NCBI RefSeq assembly: GCF_014836955.1
Contig: NZ_JACSPV010000004.1
Span: 114,331 to 178,330 of the forward strand
Direction: 5' to 3'
Length of the DNA: 64,000 nucleotides
Origin: Bacillus norwichensis
GTDB taxonomy: Bacteria > Bacillota > Bacilli > Bacillales > Bacillaceae_C
Shown here: positions 17,192 through 25,684 of the stretch, one piece after another
How the letters are laid out: every line of letters starts with the position of its first letter
Position numbering within the stretch: position 1 is the first letter of the stretch
The notes under the pieces: generated by a model
Told to the model about the DNA's origin: nothing
Seen by the model: only the letters and a program-made list of their open reading frames with translations
The model's database searches: none
Position numbers and translations under genes: made by a program

Positions 17192-20128
17192 TTACCTCAC
17201 CTTCTCGAATTCATCGGTTAGATGTACATACCCTTCACGCTTCCATTTTCGCTGGACCTCTACTCCATTTTGCGGATGGCGTTTTTTATTGCGATGGTTC
17301 GTACTCGGCATCGGATTCTTTCCTTCTTTCTGGATCACTTCCATCCGAACCATCGTCTGCTTGTACGCAGGTGTATTGGTACGCTGGTCGGTCGCAGGCC
17401 CAGTCAAGAAGTTAATAGCCGATTCTTTATTAACCGAGTTCATCGGTAAAAACAGTTCTTTGCCTTTGACGCGGCCTGTCACGAGCGCCGGCAGCCTCAA
17501 TGCACCATACGGAGAAACAAGCCGGACTAATGAACCGCTTTGTACGCCTCTCTCCTTAGCAAGCTCAGGAGACACTTCTACGAAAATCTCCGGCACCTTT
17601 GACTGGATTCCATCTGACTTATTCGTTAAATTACCTTCATGAAAATGTTCGAGCATTCGTCCGTTGTTAATGTGCAAATCATATTCTTCAGGGAACTGTA
17701 CAGGTTCCACCCAATCGGATAAAGCAAAACGCGCTTTTTTATCAGGGAAATTAAAGCCATCTACATATAAAAGAGGTGTGCTCTCCCCTTTCAAGCTCCC
17801 CCATAAGAAACTGTTCCAGCCTTCAATGACACTGTAATCAGCTTGAGCAAATAATGGTGATAGGCTGGCCATCTCTGCAAATATTTCACTTGGATGGCTG
17901 TAGTTCCAATCGGCTCCAAGCCGGTTAGCTATCTCCTGAACAATTCGCCAGTCCGCTTTCGCCTGCCCCAGCTCTGGCAGTGCCTGATACAATCGCTGTA
18001 CGCGTCTTTCTGTATTGGTAAAAGTTCCGTCCTTTTCCAATGATGGAACTGCCGGTAAAATCACATCGGCATACTGCGCAGTCCTCGAAAAGAAAATATC
18101 CTGAACAACCAAAAAATCTAGTTTGGATAGCATATCACCTACATGGTTCGCATTCGAATCAACAAGTGCCATATCCTCTCCAACCACATACATTGCCTTC
18201 ATTTTACCCTCATCGATGGACTGAAGCATTTGGATATTATCAAGGCCCGGATTGCCTTCAATTTCCACCCCGTATGCTTTTTCAAATTTCTTACGGGCCA
18301 TATCATCCGTCACATGCTGATAGCCTGGAAGCCATCCTGGAAGAGTTCCCATGTCGCAAGCTCCCTGCACATTGTTATGTCCCCTGAGTGGATAAGCACC
18401 TGCTCCTGGACGGCGATAATTTCCAGTAGCCAACAATAAATTCGATATGGCCGCTGAAGTGTCGGAGCCTCCTGTATTTTGGGTGACTCCCATTCCCCAG
18501 AGCACACAAGTACCGTCAGCATCACGGACCATCTCTGCTATATGAATTAAGGTTTCTTTTGACACGCCTGTGATTTTCTCAGTGTAGTCCAGCGTATATT
18601 TTTCGAGAATTTCTTTGAATTCTCCGAAGTGATGCACGTTTTCATCGATAAAAGATTGATCATGCCAGCCCTGATCAATAATATATTTCGTGACCGCCAT
18701 CAGCCATACTTGGTCGGTTCCCTGTTTTGGACTGATAAAAATATCGGAGCGCTCGGCCATTTCATTTTTCCGCAAGTCTGCAACAATCAGCTTCTGTCCA
18801 TGCAGCTTGTGGGCTCGTTTCACCCGTGTGGCAAGAACCGGGTGTCCTTCTGCAGGATTCGCCCCGACAATGATCACTAAGCCGGCTTTCGCGATATCCT
18901 TAATTGTACCAGCATCACCGCCCATACCTACTGTCCGAAACAAGCCATCTGTCGCAGGAGATTGGCAATAGCGCGAACAGTTATCAACATTGTTCGTTCC
19001 AAACACTTGGCGAGCCAATTTTTGGATCACATAATTTTCCTCGTTTGTAATCTTGGAAGAAGAAATAAATCCCACTCCATTTTTTCCGTGCTTTTCTCTT
19101 ATAGAGCCAAGATTCTTCACAACAAGATCCAATGCCTCTTCCCATGTCGCTTCAACAAAAGCATCGTCTTTGCGAATTAGCGGAGTAGTGATCCGTTCTT
19201 CACTGTTTACAAAATCCCATCCAAATTTTCCTTTGACACAGGTGGAAATAGCATTCACCGGAGCTTCGGAGACGGGCTGGATTTTTAGAATCTTGCGGCC
19301 TTTTGTCCACACTTCATATGAACAACCGACACCGCAAAATGTACAGACTGTCTTCGTCTTTTTCATCCGAGTGTCACGCATAGCCGCTTCAACCTCCGAC
19401 ACAGCCAAGATACTGCCGTAATCCGGTTCGACCTCTTTAACCAGATCAATCATCGGAGTGAGCAAATCATTCTCTAACCCTGTCATGAACCCCGCTTCTC
19501 CAAGCATTGATTTTTCCATCAGTGCATTGCACGGGCATACAGTAACACAATGCCCGCATCCCACACAGGACGAGTCATTAATGCTTGAGCCTCCATCCCA
19601 AAGAACCATAGGCCGCTCTCTTTCCCAGTCGATTGACAACGTCTCATTCACCTGAAGATTTTGGCACACTTCAACACACTGACCACAGGTAATACACTGG
19701 TTTGGATCATATCGGTAAAAAGGGTGTGAGTAGTCAACCTGTTCTACCGGAACTTTTGGTTCATACGGATATTTCTGATGTTCGATTTGCATCAGATCAA
19801 CAGTGTTATGGATTCTACAGTTCCCGTTATTGTTGTCACATACGGTGCAATAAAGAAGATGGTTATGAAGAATCCTGTCCATCGCTTCCGTTTGCGCTGC
19901 TTTTGCACTTGGCGAGGATAGAGATACATCCATCCCTTGGGCTGCCGGCGTCGCACAGGAACGCACAAGACGCCCATCAACCTCCACAATACAGGTGTCA
20001 CACGTTTGAATTGGGTCAACTTCTGGCAGATGGCAAATTTGCGGGTGAGGAATTTGATTTTCATTGATGATTTCAAGAATGGTTTTACCTTCTTGAAAAT
20101 CATAACTGGATCCGTTGATCTTAATCAT
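17192..20128 (-). CDS. fdhF: Formate dehydrogenase alpha subunit (YjgC/FdhF type)
   Basis: A 978-residue molybdopterin oxidoreductase. The order is an N-terminal [2Fe-2S] domain (C32, C43, C46, C58), a His/Cys segment (C94, C97, C104), two [4Fe-4S] ferredoxin motifs (C145-C155, C188-C198), another [4Fe-4S] site (CTFCGVGC, 262-269), and the bis-MGD catalytic domain. The active-site residue is Cys388 (NCSRYCQSP), so no selenocysteine is needed. It probably oxidises formate to CO2 in the cytoplasm. Strongly expected partners are the DUF1641 gene downstream and an electron acceptor not encoded here. A sigma-A-like promoter and a leader terminator lie upstream. The last ~40 residues are very basic. 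Confidence 0.9.
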   Translation of the reverse strand: MIKINGSSYDFQEGKTILEIINENQIPHPQICHLPEVDPIQTCDTCIVEVDGRLVRSCATPAAQGMDVSLSSPSAKAAQTEAMDRILHNHLLYCTVCDNNNGNCRIHNTVDLMQIEHQKYPYEPKVPVEQVDYSHPFYRYDPNQCITCGQCVEVCQNLQVNETLSIDWERERPMVLWDGGSSINDSSCVGCGHCVTVCPCNALMEKSMLGEAGFMTGLENDLLTPMIDLVKEVEPDYGSILAVSEVEAAMRDTRMKKTKTVCTFCGVGCSYEVWTKGRKILKIQPVSEAPVNAISTCVKGKFGWDFVNSEERITTPLIRKDDAFVEATWEEALDLVVKNLGSIREKHGKNGVGFISSSKITNEENYVIQKLARQVFGTNNVDNCSRYCQSPATDGLFRTVGMGGDAGTIKDIAKAGLVIIVGANPAEGHPVLATRVKRAHKLHGQKLIVADLRKNEMAERSDIFISPKQGTDQVWLMAVTKYIIDQGWHDQSFIDENVHHFGEFKEILEKYTLDYTEKITGVSKETLIHIAEMVRDADGTCVLWGMGVTQNTGGSDTSAAISNLLLATGNYRRPGAGAYPLRGHNNVQGACDMGTLPGWLPGYQHVTDDMARKKFEKAYGVEIEGNPGLDNIQMLQSIDEGKMKAMYVVGEDMALVDSNANHVGDMLSKLDFLVVQDIFFSRTAQYADVILPAVPSLEKDGTFTNTERRVQRLYQALPELGQAKADWRIVQEIANRLGADWNYSHPSEIFAEMASLSPLFAQADYSVIEGWNSFLWGSLKGESTPLLYVDGFNFPDKKARFALSDWVEPVQFPEEYDLHINNGRMLEHFHEGNLTNKSDGIQSKVPEIFVEVSPELAKERGVQSGSLVRLVSPYGALRLPALVTGRVKGKELFLPMNSVNKESAINFLTGPATDQRTNTPAYKQTMVRMEVIQKEGKNPMPSTNHRNKKRHPQNGVEVQRKWKREGYVHLTDEFEKVR

Positions 20129-20162
20129 CTAATTGTGCACCTCCACTTTCAAAATAAAAAAT

Positions 20163-20207
20163 CCACCATGAAAAACACCTGGCCTACAGGCGATTTTTTC
20201 ATGGTGG
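20163..20207 (-). terminator. Leader terminator (attenuator candidate) of fdhF
   Basis: CCACCATGAAAAA pairs with TTTTTCATGGTGG around a small inner stem, and on the minus strand it is followed by ATTTTTTATTTT. It lies 35 bases before the fdhF start and downstream of the fdhF promoter, so it would stop most fdhF transcripts unless disrupted. Confidence 0.65.
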
Positions 20208-20303
20208 AATAGTTTTTTAACAGACCTTGCTAAACAACCAATCCAACACTATGATAAACAATAAATAGTATGGTTGCAGGGCATGCAACAACACCATTTC
20301 TTT
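20208..20303 (-). ncRNA. Structured 5' leader of fdhF, riboswitch-like candidate
   Basis: About 95 nt between the expected transcription start and the leader terminator. On the minus strand it holds GTTGCA/TGCAAC closing a TGCCC loop and an ACTAT/ATAGT stem flanked by CCA and TGG. An early ATGGTG is complementary to CACCAT in the terminator's left arm and so could act as an antiterminator. It does not resemble the GC-rich Moco motif or any class I know. A ligand or protein sensor is inferred only. Confidence 0.4.
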
Positions 20304-20309
20304 CTATAT

Positions 20310-20338
20310 AGTATAGTTGTTTTTATCAGAGTAATCAA
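20310..20338 (-). promoter_or_regulatory. Sigma-A-like promoter of fdhF
   Basis: TTGATT at 20338-20333 and TATACT at 20315-20310 with exactly 17 bases between them, reading on the minus strand. Transcription would start near 20303, giving a leader of about 175 nt. Confidence 0.6.
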
Positions 20339-20356
20339 TAAGAGGTGATGATGAGA

Positions 20357-20698
20357 ATGTCTAAAAAGATTCACGAATTCAATAATATCATTAGAAAGCT
20401 GCGGAAAGACCTTTTTGGAAAAGGACCGGATCGGATCGAGACTACGTTCGTAGATCATATGGCCATTTCCACTCTCTATGGAAACTTAACACCTACTGAA
20501 AGATTTATTGCTGACACCCCCGATGGCAAGGAAATGATTCTAATCGCCAGAACACGCATGATACAAGATTTATATAAAGAGTCCCCTCCAGAGGGCCTGG
20601 AAGAACTTGTCGGCGCCAAGCTTGTACATTTATTTTCCGATTTAAAAGTGGATGAAGACATCGCTGTATCTGTGTTTATTTTCGACCAAAAAATTTAA
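20357..20698 (+). CDS. DUF2294 domain protein
   Basis: A small soluble protein of about 113 residues of the DUF2294 family, recognised by KIHEFNNIIRKLRKDLFGKGP at the start, then a central ERFIADTPDGKEMILIARTRMI stretch and EELVGAKLVHLFSDLKVDEDIAVSVFIF. Its function is unknown. It is divergent from fdhF, next to which such genes are often found, so a link to formate or redox metabolism is plausible. The AGAGGTGA site overlaps a GTG and two ATGs; the ATG at 20357 gives the best spacing. Its stop is only 4 bases from the stop of the convergent regulator. Confidence 0.8.
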   Translation: MSKKIHEFNNIIRKLRKDLFGKGPDRIETTFVDHMAISTLYGNLTPTERFIADTPDGKEMILIARTRMIQDLYKESPPEGLEELVGAKLVHLFSDLKVDEDIAVSVFIFDQKI

Positions 20699-20702
20699 CG
20701 TT

Positions 20703-21263
20703 TCAGAGATGGTTATAAGAAATGACAAAATGCAAAATCGTTAAGTCAGAAGATGGATTTGCGTATTTATGAAGTCGATCTCCCTTAAAACGAATAGAAT
20801 CGTACGCTTCCAAATGAAGTACATCTCCATCCACTTCCACACTTAGTTGTCCAGACATTACTGTCACAAATTCCATCACCCCTGACTGATGTGCTTCCGA
20901 CACATATTCACTATGTGGCTTCAGGTATCCTCGATATAATTCAAACCCGTGAGAACGAAACAAAGGTTCAGCGATAAACACTTCGTCTGAACTTTTTAAT
21001 TTTAGCCCATCTGTTGTTCTTGCAATAGCAACATCCGATTCAATCGCCAAGAGTGAAGTGATTGGAATATCTAAGCCGCTGGCAATTTTCCAGATAACAG
21101 ACAATGTAGGGTTTGCCTCTCCCTGCTCTATTTTAATCAATGTTAATTTACTGACACCGACTTGTTTGGCCAAAGCCTCTATACTCAATTCCTTACTAAG
21201 CCGGAACTGCCTCAAGTTCGCTCCTATTTTCTTCCCTGCATCTTCAGGATAATCTTTAGCCAT
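20703..21263 (-). CDS. XRE family regulator with C-terminal cupin
   Basis: A 186-residue regulator. A Cro/CI helix-turn-helix (about 13-68, LSIEALAKQVGVSKLTLIKI then PTLSVIWKIASGL) is followed by a cupin sensor domain (about 105-180, HQSGVMEFVTVMSGQLSVEV, then DRLHKYANPS). It is divergent from azlCD with 106 bases between, so it probably controls those exporters in response to a small molecule such as an amino acid. This is inferred from position. Confidence 0.85.
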   Translation of the reverse strand: MAKDYPEDAGKKIGANLRQFRLSKELSIEALAKQVGVSKLTLIKIEQGEANPTLSVIWKIASGLDIPITSLLAIESDVAIARTTDGLKLKSSDEVFIAEPLFRSHGFELYRGYLKPHSEYVSEAHQSGVMEFVTVMSGQLSVEVDGDVLHLEAYDSIRFKGDRLHKYANPSSDLTILHFVISYNHL

Positions 21264-21369
21264 TCTTTCTCCTCCAAGCTTCTTTTTTTACTTATTATAT
21301 ATTATAATATACCAAAAGTTAATTTAATTATACAATTCAATAATTCTATTAAACAAGGAGGACTGAAAT

Positions 21370-22062
21370 TTGGGTGAATTTAAGCATACAATCAAAACTG
21401 GTTTCATTGAAGCTCTTCCATTAGCCATCGCCATTGCCGCGTATGGATTATCTTATGGGGTACTCGCAAACCAAGCTAATTTTAGTATGGCTGCTACTGT
21501 GACCATGTCCGCGCTAGTTTTTTCAGGGTCAGTCCAATTGGTGACTGTTGCCATGCTGGCAGCGGGGGCTGCATTGCCGAGTGTCCTTTTCACTTCCATT
21601 TTACTAAATTTACGAAACCTATTATACGGAGCAGCTCTCGCCGAAGGTCTTGCCCCTGCCAAAAAGAAGTGGAGATGGCTGTTAGCCTTCGGTGTATCGG
21701 ATGAACCTTTTGTCCTGGGGAGCGCTAGATTCAAAAAGTATGGACCTGATCCCCTCTACTTTGGGGTAATCTCCGCCACATTTTATTTGTCTTGGCTTCT
21801 TTCTTCCTATTTCGGAGCATTCATCGGTGACCAGGTTGACCCCTTGAGGTTTGGCCTCGACTTAGCTTTCCCGGTCACTTTTGCAGCCCTGCTCATCCCT
21901 TCGTTAAAGGGAAGACCGATTATCACCACTGCTTTCGCCGCTGCAGTTATTGTGATTTTGCTGGAATACCTTTGGCCTGGTAATGATTTAAAGGTTGTTA
22001 TCACAGGTGTTTTAGCACCACTGGCAGGCTTATATGTAGCAAGGAGGATGCGCCATGCTTAA
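21370..22062 (+). CDS. azlC: AzlC family branched-chain amino-acid exporter subunit
   Basis: The large subunit (230 residues, about six membrane helices) of an AzlCD exporter. Typical sequences are LPLAIAIAAYGLSYGVLA, the FSGSVQLVTVAMLAAGA helix, ILLNLRNLLYGAALA, and DEPFVL in the loop. With AzlD it exports branched-chain amino acids or analogues. Translation starts at a TTG with AAGGAGGA seven bases upstream. The final 8 bases overlap the azlD start, which suggests coupled translation. Confidence 0.9.
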   Translation: MGEFKHTIKTGFIEALPLAIAIAAYGLSYGVLANQANFSMAATVTMSALVFSGSVQLVTVAMLAAGAALPSVLFTSILLNLRNLLYGAALAEGLAPAKKKWRWLLAFGVSDEPFVLGSARFKKYGPDPLYFGVISATFYLSWLLSSYFGAFIGDQVDPLRFGLDLAFPVTFAALLIPSLKGRPIITTAFAAAVIVILLEYLWPGNDLKVVITGVLAPLAGLYVARRMRHA

Positions 22063-22369
22063 CGATTGGATACTCATTGGCTTACTAGCCATTTCTACAT
22101 TTTTATCAAGGATGATCGGCTTGGAACTTATGGCGGGTAAAGAAATGAATCCGACTTTGCGCCTATACTTCAGCTATGTTCCAATTGCTATTATGACAGC
22201 ATTGATTATTAATCAAATGTTAACAACGACAAACGGTCATCCATCTGTTTCACTCCCTGTCCTTTTTGGATGCCTAGCGGCTGCTATCACCATAAAGCTA
22301 TCAAAAATGTTTCTGCCCTCAGTCATTATCGGGATTGTCTCTGGGTTGTTAATGCGGTATTTCTTTTGA
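22055..22369 (+). CDS. azlD: AzlD family exporter small subunit
   Basis: A 104-residue membrane protein with about four helices. TFLSRMIGLELMAGKEM matches the family's conserved N-terminal region, and a helix near LRLYFSYVPIAIMTALI follows. It is the small partner of AzlC. It begins with ATG inside the azlC end (ATGCTTAA overlap) and has its own AGGAGG site. Confidence 0.88.
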   Translation: MLNDWILIGLLAISTFLSRMIGLELMAGKEMNPTLRLYFSYVPIAIMTALIINQMLTTTNGHPSVSLPVLFGCLAAAITIKLSKMFLPSVIIGIVSGLLMRYFF

Positions 22370-22507
22370 AACACTCCCTGCATGAAGTTAGAGATTAGGC
22401 GTTTTAGAGCCTTATAGGTAGGAGTCTTTCTGTCGATAGATTGTGAAACCTACAATTCAACAAACTTAACGTGACTTGCTGCCGATAAAAAAATCTAAGC
22501 TCAAATA

Positions 22508-22537
22508 TTAAAAGGGCCCCATGAGGATCCCTTTTAA
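22508..22537 (-). terminator. Terminator overlapping the atoE stop
   Basis: TTAAAAGGG pairs with CCCTTTTAA; on the minus strand the atoE stop codon lies in the left arm. Confidence 0.65.
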
Positions 22538-23886
22538 AAGAATAATAGACCGATAGCGATTGGGAAAAAGCTGTATAGTAAAATGATGACACAGAATCCC
22601 ATAATGTCGCGGACTTTAAGCCCGGCTATCGCAAGCAATGGCAGTGCCCAGAACGGCTGGATCATATTTGTCCACGCATCTCCCCATGCAACAGCCATCG
22701 CCGTCTTGGCTGATTCAACGCCGATTTTAATTCCTGCCGGGATCATAATCGGGCCTTGCACAGCCCATTGTCCGCCCCCAGATGGAACGAAAAAGTTCAC
22801 AATGCCAGCACTGATAAATGTAAATAGCGGATAAGTAAATTCAGTCGAAATGCTGACAAACCAGAGTGACATGCTTTCAGATAATCCTGAAGAAACCATC
22901 ATTCCCATGATCCCCGCATAGAACGGAAATTGCACGATAATCCCGCCAACATTTTTTACTGCATTATTGACGCTTGCTAAAAAGCGCCTTGGTGTCCGGT
23001 GCAGAAGAATGCCAAGGAAAAGCATAATAAAGTTGACTATATTTATATTAAGGTCGAAATCATTTTTGATAAAGTAATAAACGATAAAGGAAAGTCCCAA
23101 TAAGCCGATTAAGAGCGAAATAATCTGGCTATTTTCCAATCTACCTGAAAAGGTTATGTTTTCGACTGGCTCGGTTTCTTGATCTTCGAACGAATCAATC
23201 TCCCAATTTTTGGCTGTGGAAATTTCCAGGCCATCCCTAGACTTCAGCATCATCCGATTCAATAAAGGTAGCGTAATAACTAAAATAGCCACGATAAACA
23301 GGTTAAAACCGCTGAATAAAGTCTCTGTTATCGGAATAGTTCCCATCGTTTCTTCCAAAAAGTGATCGGGCGTAGCAATCAGCAAAGGGATCGAACCTGA
23401 TAAACCCCCATGCCAAACTAAAAAACCGCTGTACGCACTTGCGACTAATAGACGATAATCCAAGGATTTAACCCGTTTGGCAACTTGTATTGCCAGTAAA
23501 GCACCAACGACAAGACCGAACCCATAATTAATCAAAGAAGCAATTGCCGCAATAAACGTAACCAACATAATTGCTTGCCCAGGCGTGCTAGCAAGGGTGC
23601 TGATCCTCGCTAACCCCTTTTTAACAATTGATGTGTTCGCTAACACATAGCCTGTTACAACGATCATAGACATCTGCATCGCAAAAGCAAGCAAATCCCA
23701 AAAACCACTGCCCCAATATTCGACCATTTGAACGGGTGTGCTATCTGTAAAAAGGAGGCCCATCAATAAGACGACAAGTGTCAAAATAATAGCGAACAAA
23801 AAAGCATCCGGTAAAAAACGCTGCACCATCCGGTCGAAAAAGTTAGTGAGTGATTTTAAAATCGTTATCCTCTCCTTTTTCTCCAC
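22534..23886 (-). CDS. atoE: Short-chain fatty acid transporter AtoE family
   Basis: A 450-residue membrane carrier with about ten or more helices. Family sequences include QRFLPDAFLFAIILT near the start, LINYGFGLVVGALLA, SGFLVWHGGLSGSIPLLIA, and VNFFVPSGGGQWAVQGPIM in the C-terminal half. It is expected to import acetoacetate, butyrate or similar acids. The only standard start is a GTG at 23886 without a good ribosome site. A strong AAGGAGAGG lies inside the frame just before an ATT codon, so a non-standard start about ten codons in is possible. Confidence 0.85.
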   Translation of the reverse strand: MEKKERITILKSLTNFFDRMVQRFLPDAFLFAIILTLVVLLMGLLFTDSTPVQMVEYWGSGFWDLLAFAMQMSMIVVTGYVLANTSIVKKGLARISTLASTPGQAIMLVTFIAAIASLINYGFGLVVGALLAIQVAKRVKSLDYRLLVASAYSGFLVWHGGLSGSIPLLIATPDHFLEETMGTIPITETLFSGFNLFIVAILVITLPLLNRMMLKSRDGLEISTAKNWEIDSFEDQETEPVENITFSGRLENSQIISLLIGLLGLSFIVYYFIKNDFDLNINIVNFIMLFLGILLHRTPRRFLASVNNAVKNVGGIIVQFPFYAGIMGMMVSSGLSESMSLWFVSISTEFTYPLFTFISAGIVNFFVPSGGGQWAVQGPIMIPAGIKIGVESAKTAMAVAWGDAWTNMIQPFWALPLLAIAGLKVRDIMGFCVIILLYSFFPIAIGLLFF

Positions 23887-24021
23887 TGTTTTCTACCATA
23901 TTATTCAGCGCAGACAAACATTATACGGTTTATTGAATAAGAGGAGGCTACCGAGAAAGCGATATATGAAAAGTGAACGCTCGTAAATACGATTTGAAGA
24001 GGGAATAGTGCACATTCCATT

Positions 24022-24213
24022 ATCAAATACGCCAAGACCCATTTACGCCCAAATTTTGTCGAGCTCCACCCGATACATTTCCTCTGAAAGTCTGTGGCAC
24101 CCACCGGTGGTTTTAACTTTATTCATCTGGAGTTTTGAATGAAATACCAATATGCATTCATCCCACCCCTTACAGAAACAGAAGTGGGAGACTTCTTCTG
24201 AATGGAGTTAAAC
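24022..24213 (+). repeat. Dispersed palindromic element, copy 3
   Basis: Full-length copy from ATCAAATACGCC to CTGAATGGAGTTAAAC, with the AGTCT/AAATTTT stem, the TTTAACTTTATTC arm and the AGAAGTGGGAGACTTCTT block. It occupies the gap between atoE and htrA; nothing else is seen there besides the htrA terminator. Confidence 0.8.
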
Positions 24214-24232
24214 AAGCTTCATTCAGAGAAAC

Positions 24233-24280
24233 TAAAAAAGAGCCCGGAGAGTGTTGTATAAACCACTTTCCAGGCTCTTC
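24233..24280 (-). terminator. Terminator after htrA
   Basis: AGAGCCTGGAAAGTG pairs with CACTCTCCGGGCTCT, followed on the minus strand by TTTTTT, just past the htrA stop. Confidence 0.8.
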
Positions 24281-24281
24281 T

Positions 24282-25400
24282 CTATCTTTTATTGCTGGCT
24301 AGTCTCACAGTAAAGGTCTGTTCTTTTCCATCACGAAAAACTTTCAACGTTACCTGATCACCAACTGAAAGTTTTGTATATAAAAACTTTCGCAGTTCTC
24401 CTTCATCCTTTAACGATTCCCCATTGATAGAAACAATGATATCTTGGACTTTGATCCCTGCTTTTGCGATTTCTGAGTTCTCATCAACTGAAGCGACCAT
24501 CACACCTTCTTTTACTTTTTCCGGAATATCCTTCAAATAAAATGGCGGGATTTTATCTAGACCGATGACACTTACTCCCAAATATGGCCTGACAACCTGA
24601 CCATCTTTAATGATTTGCTTGGCGATGCTTGTAACTTCATTAATTGGAATGGCGAATCCCAGTCCTTCTACACCACTTTCAGAAATTTTCAAGCTGTTGA
24701 TCCCAATAAGCTCTCCAGATGCGTTGATCAAAGCCCCGCCACTATTTCCAGGGTTGATGGCGGCATCTGTCTGTATAACATCAAGATCCCAATCTCCTGC
24801 TGAAGTTGTCACCTCAATCGTCCGATTGACCGCACTAACAATTCCCTGTGTCACTGTTCTTGACAGATCAAGCCCCAGCGGATTTCCGATAGCAATAACC
24901 TGATCACCGGCACGCAGAGCATCAGAATCACCGATTTTAATGGGGTCGATGTCATAGTTCCCCTTCATTTTAAGTACAGCAATATCAGTTAAAGGGTCTG
25001 TTCCAATCAACTCTGCTTCGACCACTTTTCCATTATATAGAGAAATATCAATCTGCCCAGCACCTTCAATTACATGATTATTTGTCAGAATAAAAGCTTC
25101 TTTATTTGTTTTTTTATAAATAACACCTGATCCCGTTCCTGACGTCACAGCTTCCGAAGGTTGAAATCCATCACTCTGATTTTTCTTATTGACCACACCT
25201 ACGATGGCTTTAGATGACTGCTCAACGATGTCAGAAATTGAATTTGAACTTGCTGCTACCTTTTGAACATCGATATTCTCCGCAGTTTCGGATAACGGCT
25301 CTGTTTTCGTTTGGTTAGTATCAAAATACTGGACTGAAGCCAAAGTAATAACCGAACCGATAACACCTGCGGAAAGCATTGATAAGAAACGTTTAATCAT
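24282..25400 (-). CDS. htrA: HtrA/DegP-type serine protease with PDZ domain
   Basis: A 372-residue membrane-anchored quality-control protease. One N-terminal helix (about 7-26) leads to an outward-facing trypsin-like domain with the triad H109 (TNNHVIEG), D139 (LTDIAVLK) and S220 (NPGNSGGAL). A single PDZ domain follows (about 280-365, GVMVASVDENSEIAKAGIK). It would degrade misfolded secreted proteins. It is followed by a terminator and preceded by a dispersed repeat and a two-component system whose kinase is not CssS-like. Control by that system is plausible but unproven. Confidence 0.92.
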   Translation of the reverse strand: MIKRFLSMLSAGVIGSVITLASVQYFDTNQTKTEPLSETAENIDVQKVAASSNSISDIVEQSSKAIVGVVNKKNQSDGFQPSEAVTSGTGSGVIYKKTNKEAFILTNNHVIEGAGQIDISLYNGKVVEAELIGTDPLTDIAVLKMKGNYDIDPIKIGDSDALRAGDQVIAIGNPLGLDLSRTVTQGIVSAVNRTIEVTTSAGDWDLDVIQTDAAINPGNSGGALINASGELIGINSLKISESGVEGLGFAIPINEVTSIAKQIIKDGQVVRPYLGVSVIGLDKIPPFYLKDIPEKVKEGVMVASVDENSEIAKAGIKVQDIIVSINGESLKDEGELRKFLYTKLSVGDQVTLKVFRDGKEQTFTVRLASNKR

Positions 25401-25490
25401 ATTTCTTTCACCCTTTCATCGTCTGCTTCTTATATAGAACTATAAGGGATCAGTATGTCAGACAGATGTCAGATCTTTTTCTCCAAGAAC

Positions 25491-25638
25491 AAAAGCGCAA
25501 GCGCCTGTTCATCGACGTACAGACTGGAGTGACTCCAACGAGATAAAGGAAACACGGCGACGAAGGAGCCGATGTTGACTTATCGTAGGAGGAGGCACGA
25601 AGTCTGCTAGTCGATAGGCGCTGGAGCTGGACGCAGCA
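25491..25638 (+). repeat. GCGCCT-type intergenic repeat, copy A
   Basis: Opens AAAAGCGCAAGCGCCTGTTC and closes with a conserved AGGCGCTGGAGCTGGACGCA block; it shares both ends but not its middle with 60440-60598. It lies between htrA and the sensor-kinase gene. Confidence 0.75.
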
Positions 25639-25653
25639 TTACTTTAATTTACT

Positions 25654-25684
25654 AACAAAAAAACTGCCGTATCCTACGGCAGTT
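25654..25684 (-). terminator. Terminator after the sensor kinase
   Basis: AACTGCCGTA pairs with TACGGCAGTT, followed on the minus strand by seven T residues. The stop codon lies at the base of the stem. Confidence 0.85.

Noticed and set aside
20208..20303. Moco riboswitch
   Set aside because: The leader is AT-rich and lacks the GC-rich stems of the known motif, so I left the class open.
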